Assembly: GCA_905214175.1 (NCBI GenBank)
Contig: CAJMLD010000128.1
Location: forward strand, 1-5,033
DNA: 5,033 nucleotides
DNA from: an uncultured bacterium
GTDB lineage: Bacteria; Actinomycetota; Coriobacteriia; Coriobacteriales; Atopobiaceae
Direction of reading: 5' to 3'
Positions 1-4,183 of this stretch are shown piece after piece. A program made the position numbers and the translations under genes. The notes under the pieces are model-generated. The model saw only the letters and a program-made list of their open reading frames with translations, did no database searches and was not told where the DNA came from. Numbering within the stretch: the stretch's first letter is position 1; the number at the start of each line of letters is the position of its first letter.

Positions 1-270
1 TCGACAAACCGCTGGTCAATAATGTGCTGGTTATGAATAACATATAAGTGATTAATTGAAAACTGCCACCAACCGGCAATTTGTGATCGCACCGTCTTAC
101 TAGAGGGCCAATTCATCAGCCAAATGCTGCCGCGGGGCCCATTGTTACCGGCTGTGTTGGTATTAATCCTGTGGAAATTTGTAACTTGGCCAATGTCATT
201 TCTGCGGCAGCCCCAATCGGGGTATACGCCGGTCAGTATCGTAACTGGCACTCTCTCCGAAAGGAACAGC
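1..270. other. AT-richer non-coding region upstream of the glutaredoxin gene
   Basis: No gene here is convincing. The base composition is visibly richer in A and T than the rest of the window, and the codons read in any frame (TTA, GTA, AAA, CCA) do not match the GC-ending usage of the real genes. A weak promoter-like pair is TTTCTG at 199-204 and TATACG at 223-228 with an 18-bp spacer, which would start transcription some 35 nt before the glutaredoxin ATG. The sequence GTAACT(T)GGC occurs at 181-190 and again at 241-249, and GCTGGT occurs at 11-16 and 26-31. Short open stretches run off the left edge: a plus-strand reading ending with TAA at 45-47, and a minus-strand reading from an ATG at 116. 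Neither has a ribosome binding site or recognisable content, so I do not call them genes. Confidence 0.5.
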
Positions 271-588
271 ATGGCCGAGAAGGACCTTCAGCTTTACGTT
301 AAGAACGGCTGCCCCTATTGCCACAAGGTGCTGGCGTTCATGGACGCCAACGGCATTGTGTTGCCGCTGCACAACATCGACGAGTCTGCGGCGGATCGCG
401 ACCGCCTGGTCGAGGTTGGTGGCAAGCGTCAGGTTCCGTGCCTCTTCATTGACGGCAAGGCGATGTACGAGTCGGATGACATCATTGCCTACCTGGGCAA
501 GGAGTTCTCGGCTCACGCGGAGGCCGAGAAGAACGACGCCCCCGCGTCGGGCGCCTCGTGCACCATTGGCGGTGGCTGCTCGTTCTAG
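271..588 (+). CDS. Glutaredoxin family protein
   Basis: This is a 105-residue thioredoxin-fold protein, the usual size of a monocluster glutaredoxin. A beta strand (LQLYV, 6-10) leads into the dithiol active site C14-P-Y-C17, the classic glutaredoxin CPYC motif. Q54-V-P56 carries the cis-proline that faces the active site, and Y66-ESDDII-72 matches the glutathione-binding segment before the last helix. Such proteins reduce disulfides or mixed glutathione (or other low-molecular-weight thiol) disulfides in the cytoplasm. I chose the ATG at 271 because AAGGA (261-265) sits 5 nt upstream. The frame stays open back to 124, but those codons are atypical and would put a hydrophobic stretch in front of a cytosolic fold. 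Oddities are a cysteine right after the cis-proline (C57) and a Gly/Ala-rich tail (about 90-105) with C97 and C103. It appears monocistronic, with a terminator downstream. The true thiol partner is unknown. Confidence 0.9.
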   Translation: MAEKDLQLYVKNGCPYCHKVLAFMDANGIVLPLHNIDESAADRDRLVEVGGKRQVPCLFIDGKAMYESDDIIAYLGKEFSAHAEAEKNDAPASGASCTIGGGCSF

Positions 589-607
589 CGTCGGAGGCCC
601 CGTGGTT

Positions 608-730
608 GACGCCACAGCGGGGGTTCCGTACGTAGTTGCTGCTAGAACTGCCCCTGTGGCGTCGAAACGGCGCCACAGGGGCTTTTTCGTACGTAGTTGT
701 TGCGAGAATGCGCCCTATGGCGTCAGTTCG
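608..730. repeat. Imperfect tandem repeat of a 61-bp palindromic unit
   Basis: Positions 608-669 align without gaps to 669-730 at an offset of exactly 61 bp. I count 45 identical bases out of 62 by eye. A remnant of a third unit may begin near 730 (GCGCCAGAG). Each unit begins with G(A/G)CGCCACAG and ends with CT(G/A)TGGCGTC, so each is itself an inverted repeat. The best-conserved core is CGTACGTAGTTG at 627-638 and 688-699, containing the palindrome CGTACG, followed by YTGCKAGAA. The element lies between the convergent glutaredoxin and small minus-strand genes and holds no gene. It resembles an intergenic palindromic repeat of the REP/BIME kind in form only; I do not recognise a named family. 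Confidence 0.8.
650..687 (+). terminator. Strong intrinsic terminator after the glutaredoxin gene
   Basis: The arms GCCCCTGTGGCG (650-661) and CGCCACAGGGGC (671-682) are a perfect 12-bp match. A further T-G, C-G and G-C can pair, leaving an AAA loop. TTTTT follows at 683-687. This is a textbook Rho-independent terminator for transcripts reading rightward. On the minus strand the T-run lies on the wrong side, so it should terminate in one direction only. The stem straddles the junction of the two 61-bp repeat units. Its 5' arm can instead pair with 608-622. Confidence 0.92.
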
Positions 731-774
731 CGCCAGAGAGCTCGTCCCCACCTGCGGCGCGCTGCGCAACCGCC

Positions 775-1089
775 TTACTCCACCGTTCCGTAGACGTTGC
801 CCCAGCCGTGGGCCGTCACGATGCTGTTGAGCTGGTCGCACAGTCGCCCGCGCTTGTACCTTCCCGCAGGGAGAAGGTCAACGACCTCCATGAGGTCGTC
901 GCACAGGTCGTCAATCTCGGCGCGCGTGAGCACGTCGATCTTGGATACCGCGCCTGACATGTTGTGATAGTAGAGCTCGTTGACCAGCTGCTGCAGCTCG
1001 CCGTACTCGGGCGCGCGCATTCCTCCGTGCGTGACGCTGCGGGCGGTTTTGTGCTCGTGTGTGTCTGTGTTTCTCATCATGAAACCCAT
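775..1089 (-). CDS. Small conserved-looking hypothetical protein
   Basis: I do not recognise a named family. Read from the ATG at 1089 the product has 104 residues; read from the ATG at 1020 it has 81. The region after residue 24 looks like a folded protein: a helical N-terminal part (EYGELQQLVNELYYHNMSG), then an acidic stretch (AEIDDLCDDLMEVVDLL), a PAGRYKRGRLCDQLN segment and a Trp/Gly-rich C-terminus (HGWGNVYGTVE). No signal peptide or membrane segment is visible, so it should be cytosolic. The start is unresolved. GGAGGA abuts the ATG at 1020, leaving almost no spacer, while the ATGs at 1089, 1080 and 1077 lack a well-spaced Shine-Dalgarno. The first 23 residues (His/Thr/Arg-rich) are the less protein-like part. 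It is divergent from the aminotransferase and convergent with the glutaredoxin. I am fairly sure it is a gene because frame use and GC-rich third positions fit its neighbours. Confidence 0.65.
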   Translation of the reverse strand: MGFMMRNTDTHEHKTARSVTHGGMRAPEYGELQQLVNELYYHNMSGAVSKIDVLTRAEIDDLCDDLMEVVDLLPAGRYKRGRLCDQLNSIVTAHGWGNVYGTVE

Positions 1090-1122
1090 GGTACCAGCTG
1101 CATCACCCCTACAGGGCGTCGC

Positions 1123-1130
1123 GCTATACT
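1123..1130. promoter_or_regulatory. Overlapping divergent -10-like boxes
   Basis: TATACT (1125-1130) is a good -10 hexamer for the aminotransferase reading rightward and would give a leader of about 100 nt. On the opposite strand the same bases read TATAGC (1128 down to 1123), a fair -10 for the small minus-strand gene. I see no good -35 hexamer at 16-18 bp on either side, so this is suggestive only. If both are used, the two promoters would compete for the same site. Confidence 0.35.
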
Positions 1131-1153
1131 TCTTTCTCGCCGCTTCGCTCCCA

Positions 1154-1189
1154 ACCGCAGCGCGGTGGCAACCCGAAATGCGTTTCGGG
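1154..1189 (+). promoter_or_regulatory. Two tandem hairpins in the aminotransferase leader
   Basis: ACCGC (1154-1158) pairs with GCGGT (1162-1166) around an AGC loop. Five bases later, CCCGAAA (1172-1178) pairs perfectly with TTTCGGG (1183-1189) around a TGCG loop. Both fall between the putative -10 and the start codon, 48 nt or more before the ATG. No T-run follows, so they are not an intrinsic terminator. I compared the region with the SAM-box and T-box consensus as I remember them and saw only short resemblances such as GGCAACC. It may be a cis-acting RNA element or simply a stable leader; the function is unknown. Confidence 0.4.
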
Positions 1190-1237
1190 CGCAACGGCAA
1201 TCGCATCCGTCCATGCAGCTGTCACGAGGAGGGGCCC

Positions 1238-2536
1238 ATGCCCACCGCATATGAGCTCATGTCAGACCAGGAACTCGCACAGGAAATCGCACGCCTCGAG
1301 GCCGAGGCCGAGCGCCTTCGCTCGCTGGGCCTCAAGCTCGACATGGCGCGCGGCAAGCCCAGCCCCGAGCAGACCGCGCTCTCTCACCCCATGCTCGACG
1401 TCCTCAACTCTTCCACCGAGATGGACGACCAGGGCGTGGCCGTTGACAACTACGGTGCTCCCGACGGCCTGCCCTCCGCGCGCGCCCTTGCCGCGCAGAT
1501 TCTGGGCGTCGACCCCAAGAACGTGATCGTGAACGGCTCGTCGAGCCTCAACTTGATGCACGACCTGGTCTGCAACGCCTACACCCACGGCATCGGCGGC
1601 AACAAGCCCTGGAGCCAGCAGGGTAAGGTCAAGTTCCTCTGCCCCGCCCCCGGCTATGACCGCCACTTCAAGGTCACGGCCCACTACGGTATCGAGAACA
1701 TCCCCGTTCCCATGCTCGAGGACGGCCCCGACATGGCCATGGTGAAGCGCCTGGTCGAGAATGACCCCGCGGTCAAGGGCATCTGGTGTGTCCCCAAGTA
1801 CGCCAACCCCACTGGCGTCACCTACTCTGACGACGTTGTCCGCAAGTTTGCAGCGCTCACGCCCGCCGCGCCCGACTTCCGCATCTTCTGGGACAATGCC
1901 TACGTGGTGCACACCTTCGAGGGCGAGGGCGACCACCTGCTCAACATCTTCGACGCGCTGGCCGAGGCCGGCAAGTCCGATATGGTCTACGAGTTTGGCT
2001 CCACGGCAAAGGTGACGTTCCCCAGCTCGGGCATCGCGTTTGTCACCGCAAGCTCCGCCGACATGGCCGAGATCCGCGCGGCCTTCTCGGTGATGCGTGT
2101 CTCGCCCGAGAAGGTCTCGCAGCTTGCGCACGTGCGCTTTCTCAAGGACCTCGATGGCATAAAGGCCCACATGGAGAAGCACGCCCAGATCGTGCGTCCG
2201 CGCTTCGAGCTGGTGCAGGAGAAGCTCCACGCAGGTCTCGACGGCCTTGACTGCGCCACCTGGAGTAACCCCCACGGCGGCTACTTTGTCTCGTTCGACG
2301 GCCCCAAGGGCTCCGCTAAGTCCATCGTGAGCCTTGCCGCCGAGCTGGGCGTAAAGCTCACGCCCGCCGGGGCCACCTGGCCCTACGGCCGCGACCCTGA
2401 GGACACAAACATCCGCATTGCGCCCACGTACCCGTCGCTCGAGGACCTCGGCTCCGCGCTCGACGTCTTTGTGGCTGCCGTCAAGCTCGTCTCGGCGCGC
2501 CTCGCCAAGGCCGAGCGCGAGGGCCAGCAGGAGTAG
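1238..2536 (+). CDS. PLP-dependent aspartate-type aminotransferase (actinobacterial subgroup)
   Basis: The 432-residue enzyme is a fold-type I aminotransferase of the family containing the Corynebacterium glutamicum-type aspartate aminotransferase (Pfam Asp_aminotransf). The expected reaction is aspartate plus 2-oxoglutarate to oxaloacetate plus glutamate, feeding nitrogen into the aspartate-family amino acids; the exact substrate is inferred. Family marks are L-D-M-A-R-G-K-P-S-P-E-Q near 39-50, a YGAPDGLP segment, and NGSSSLNLMHD in the cofactor region. N190 (in YANPTG), D219 and Y222 (in WDNAYVVH) contact PLP. K258 in GSTAKVTF is the Schiff-base lysine, and R393 in NIRIAPTYP binds the substrate carboxylate. 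The N-terminus (8-35) is an acidic helix. I chose the ATG at 1238 because GAGGAGG (1226-1232) lies 5 nt upstream. An in-frame ATG at 1259 has no such signal. The frame is open upstream to 980, but that part overlaps the divergent gene. No key residue is missing. Confidence 0.93.
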   Translation: MPTAYELMSDQELAQEIARLEAEAERLRSLGLKLDMARGKPSPEQTALSHPMLDVLNSSTEMDDQGVAVDNYGAPDGLPSARALAAQILGVDPKNVIVNGSSSLNLMHDLVCNAYTHGIGGNKPWSQQGKVKFLCPAPGYDRHFKVTAHYGIENIPVPMLEDGPDMAMVKRLVENDPAVKGIWCVPKYANPTGVTYSDDVVRKFAALTPAAPDFRIFWDNAYVVHTFEGEGDHLLNIFDALAEAGKSDMVYEFGSTAKVTFPSSGIAFVTASSADMAEIRAAFSVMRVSPEKVSQLAHVRFLKDLDGIKAHMEKHAQIVRPRFELVQEKLHAGLDGLDCATWSNPHGGYFVSFDGPKGSAKSIVSLAAELGVKLTPAGATWPYGRDPEDTNIRIAPTYPSLEDLGSALDVFVAAVKLVSARLAKAEREGQQE

Positions 2537-2548
2537 GGGCGGCTTGCC

Positions 2549-2575
2549 CTTCTCGTCCGCCAAGCAGGCGAGAAG
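2549..2575 (+). terminator. Possible terminator hairpin lacking a T-run
   Basis: CTTCTCG (2549-2555) pairs with CGAGAAG (2569-2575), starting 13 nt after the aminotransferase stop codon. Its position suits a transcription end or an mRNA 3' stabiliser. There is no T-run after it, so it would be a weak intrinsic terminator at best. A second stem, GCTTG (2542-2546) with CAAGC (2561-2565), interleaves with it. Confidence 0.3.
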
Positions 2576-2599
2576 AGCGAACATATACAATCTATGTAT

Positions 2600-2644
2600 G
2601 GCAACGGCCTCCAGAATGTATTTTTCGTTCGGGAGGCCGATGCC
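2600..2644. other. Long stem-loop with a T-rich loop
   Basis: GGCA-A-CGGCCTCC (2600-2612) pairs with GGAGGCCG-A-TGCC (2632-2644): 12 base pairs broken by one A-A mismatch. The 19-nt loop (2613-2631) contains TTTTT. Symmetry this strong is unlikely by chance. It could be a terminator-like or regulatory RNA fold, or a protein-binding palindrome. The T-run lies inside the loop, not after the stem, so it is not a standard intrinsic terminator. Confidence 0.5.
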
Positions 2645-2678
2645 TAGCATGGGACTAGCGTCTGGCAACAGCCACCGG

Positions 2679-2698
2679 GTTCTGCAGAGTTCTGTAGA
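2679..2698. repeat. Short tandem direct repeat (10 bp, two copies)
   Basis: GTTCTGCAGA (2679-2688) is followed directly by GTTCTGTAGA (2689-2698), matching at 9 of 10 positions. It could be an operator for a regulator binding one helical turn apart, or chance. No known binding-site consensus is recognised. Confidence 0.4.
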
Positions 2699-2711
2699 AT
2701 CGGGAGGCGCG

Positions 2712-2741
2712 CACATCGCCCGCGAGGGTGGGCCCGATGTG
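2712..2741 (+). other. Stem-loop with GNRA-type tetraloop
   Basis: CACATCG (2712-2718) pairs with CGATGTG (2735-2741). Inside it CCC (2719-2721) pairs with GGG (2726-2728) closing a GCGA tetraloop, and TGGGCC (2729-2734) bulges on the 3' side. A GNRA loop on a stacked stem is typical of folded RNA, but the function is unknown. Confidence 0.4.
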
Positions 2742-2800
2742 GCATACATTAAAGAGTCACAAACGGTGGCGCCGATATGCGGTGCTGGCGCGAGAGGCAT

Positions 2801-2817
2801 GGTCCAGCTCCTGGGCC
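2801..2817 (+). other. Compact hairpin upstream of the TPR gene
   Basis: GGTCCAG (2801-2807) pairs with CTGGGCC (2811-2817) over seven pairs including one T-G wobble, with a CTC loop. It ends about 20 nt before the Shine-Dalgarno of the TPR gene, so if transcribed it lies in the leader. It could influence translation, but nothing shows that it does. Confidence 0.3.
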
Positions 2818-2853
2818 TGCCAGGCGCATGTGGACACGGAGGGATTGTTCGGC

Positions 2854-3780
2854 ATGTCGAAGAGGCCAAACAAGAAGGCAACCAAGAAAGGCGCCTCGGC
2901 AGGCGCTGCCTCGACCAAGGGCAAGGGCGGCTCGGCCAATAAGGCCAAGAGCGCCTCAACGGGCGGCATCTCGACGCCTGCAAAGGTCGTTATCATCATC
3001 TTTGCCGTGCTCATGGTTGTCTCGCTCATGATGCCCACGCTCTCTACGGCCTTCTCGAACAACCAGCAGGCCGAGCAGGAAAGCTCCCAGGACGCAAGCT
3101 CGGACTCCAGCTCGGACAGCAGCTCGGACTCCTCGAGCGACTCCAGCTCCACGGATTCCAGTGCTGCTACCGGCGTGGCTGCCGTTGACGCCAAGTACCA
3201 GGACACCGTCTCGGAGCTCGAGTCCAAGCTCTCCTCGGACAACACCAATCTCGCGACCCTGCTTAACCTGGGCCGCAACTACATGCGCTGGGGCGCCTCG
3301 GTTCTCTCGGCGTCCTCCTCGGACGACGACACCTCCCACGGCAACGAGCTGCTCGAGAAGGCCATTGGTTACTACCAGCAGTATCTCGACCTCAAGGACT
3401 CCGACGCCGTGCGCGTGGACATAGCGCTCTGCAAGCTCTATGAGGGCGAGACGAGCGAGGCGCAGTCCGACCTCGAGACCCTCACGCAGAACTCGCCCAC
3501 CTACGCCCCTGCCTGGGCAAACCTCGGCATGGTCCAGGAGTACGCCGGCGACAAGGACGCCGCCAAGACCTCCTACCAGGCAGCCATCGACAACGACCCC
3601 AACGACGAGTACGGCGCGAAGTCCTACGCCACGCAGCGCCTCTCCGCGCTTGAGTCCTCGTCGAGTGCCACGTCTTCCACCTCGACATCCACGACGTCCG
3701 GCACGTCCTCGACCTCGGGCGAGACCGGGGCGAAGGGTCTTACGGACACGCTGAACAACCTCTCTGGCACCGGATTCTAA
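2854..3780 (+). CDS. Membrane-anchored TPR protein with Ser/Asp-rich stalk
   Basis: The 308-residue product has four parts. Residues 1-44 are Lys/Ala/Ser-rich and basic, as expected for a cytoplasmic tail. Residues 45-63 (VVIIIFAVLMVVSL...) form one hydrophobic membrane helix, so the rest should face outward by the positive-inside rule. Residues 68-106 are a Ser/Asp-rich linker with four DSSS units at 84-99. Residues 112-265 are helical and TPR-like. The clearest repeat is 217-250, with W221, L224-G225, Y230, G232, A236, Y241, A244 and P249 in canonical spacing; the earlier one or two repeats are degenerate. The C-terminus (267-290) is again Ser/Thr-rich. TPR domains bind other proteins, so a scaffold role at the envelope is likely, but the partner is unknown. 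The ATG at 2854 has GGAGGG (2838-2843) 10 nt upstream. The frame is open from 2728, but those codons look non-coding. The STAS gene follows after 15 bp. Confidence 0.85.
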   Translation: MSKRPNKKATKKGASAGAASTKGKGGSANKAKSASTGGISTPAKVVIIIFAVLMVVSLMMPTLSTAFSNNQQAEQESSQDASSDSSSDSSSDSSSDSSSTDSSAATGVAAVDAKYQDTVSELESKLSSDNTNLATLLNLGRNYMRWGASVLSASSSDDDTSHGNELLEKAIGYYQQYLDLKDSDAVRVDIALCKLYEGETSEAQSDLETLTQNSPTYAPAWANLGMVQEYAGDKDAAKTSYQAAIDNDPNDEYGAKSYATQRLSALESSSSATSSTSTSTTSGTSSTSGETGAKGLTDTLNNLSGTGF

Positions 3781-3795
3781 GGAAGAGGAACCCCT

Positions 3796-4116
3796 ATGAG
3801 CATCAACATCTCAACTACACCCACCAACGGCGGCTGCCGCGTGGCAGTCTCGGGCGAGGTGGACGTTTCCAACGCCTCCGCACTGCGCGATGCCCTCGAC
3901 GAGCAGCTTTCCTCTGGCGAGGGAGCGCTTGCCATCGACCTGGCCGACGTGCCCTACATCGACTCCACCGGCATCGGCGTCCTGGTGGGCGCGGCGCACC
4001 GCGCCAAGGAGCAGGGCCGCTCCCTCTCGGTGGAGCGTCCGCAGAGAAACGTTGCGCGCGTCCTTTCGCTTCTCGGCGTGGGCGCCGATCTTAACGTCAC
4101 CGGGGCGCAGCAGTAG
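3796..4116 (+). CDS. STAS-domain anti-sigma factor antagonist (SpoIIAA/RsbV type)
   Basis: The 106-residue protein is a single STAS domain, the standard length for this family. V16-AVSGEVDVSNA-27 matches the first strand and turn of SpoIIAA (LTGELDHHTA), and I47-DLADVPYIDSTGIGVLVG-65 matches its core (NLEDLSFMDSSGLGVILG). S57 directly follows D56 and aligns with Ser58 of Bacillus subtilis SpoIIAA, the residue phosphorylated by the anti-sigma kinase. Unphosphorylated antagonists bind the kinase and release the sigma factor. Function in that switch is inferred from the family. No kinase or sigma gene is visible in the window, so any partner is encoded elsewhere. GAGGAA (3785-3790) precedes the ATG with a 5-nt spacer. 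The gene begins 15 bp after the TPR stop codon, implying one transcript. An alternative is a STAS protein that regulates something other than sigma factors. Confidence 0.9.
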   Translation: MSINISTTPTNGGCRVAVSGEVDVSNASALRDALDEQLSSGEGALAIDLADVPYIDSTGIGVLVGAAHRAKEQGRSLSVERPQRNVARVLSLLGVGADLNVTGAQQ

Positions 4117-4183
4117 CGCTTCCGGTATGCCCGCACGTCGCGGGAGACTGTAGGCTTTCGATCCACGCTGGAGGAAACCAACC

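Larger units (their letters stand above)
2537..2853. other. Long intergenic region with several potential RNA hairpins
   Basis: This 317-bp stretch separates the aminotransferase from the TPR gene. Reading frames crossing it have atypical codon use, no ribosome binding site, and run into the TPR gene out of frame. It contains at least four stem-loops, listed separately, an AT-rich partial palindrome ACATA/TATGT at 2581-2597, and a direct repeat at 2679-2698. A TACATT at 2745-2750 could be a -10 box for the TPR gene, but no matching -35 is seen. I looked for tRNA, SRP RNA, tmRNA, RNase P and T-box signatures and found none. Confidence 0.55.

Noticed and set aside
124..270. N-terminal extension of the glutaredoxin frame with a hydrophobic stretch
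   Set aside because: Codon use (TTA, GTA, CCA, AAA) is unlike the gene body, no ribosome binding site precedes the ATG at 124, and a good one precedes the ATG at 271 where glutaredoxin homology begins.
608..730. CRISPR array
   Set aside because: There are only two imperfect copies, the repeat is nearly continuous with no unique spacer, and no cas gene is near.
1154..1210. SAM-box or T-box riboswitch before the aminotransferase
   Set aside because: Only short matches such as GGCAACC occur. The multi-stem consensus, the AGGGTGG-ACCGCG T-box core and a following terminator are absent.
980..1237. In-frame 86-codon extension of the aminotransferase
   Set aside because: It runs antisense through the small minus-strand gene and the promoter region. 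A strong Shine-Dalgarno and the family's N-terminus support the ATG at 1238.
2537..2853. SRP RNA, tmRNA, 6S RNA or RNase P RNA
   Set aside because: The conserved cores (for example the GGAAGCAGC loop of SRP RNA, or a tmRNA tag frame) could not be found by eye.
2598..2942. Possible 114-residue protein in the third frame upstream of the TPR gene
   Set aside because: It has no ribosome binding site, third-position GC is lower than in true genes, it runs 89 bp into the TPR gene, and it reads through several stable stem-loops.
1262..2983. 573-residue minus-strand open frame opposite the aminotransferase
   Set aside because: Long antisense frames are common opposite GC-rich genes. Its Arg/Gly/Val/Leu-rich product shows no domain, and the plus strand encodes a complete enzyme.
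4128..4142. CCCGC/GCGGG hairpin between the STAS and TatA-like genes as a terminator
   Set aside because: The stem is only 5 bp and no T-run follows, so it cannot be called a terminator; the two genes may still be co-transcribed.
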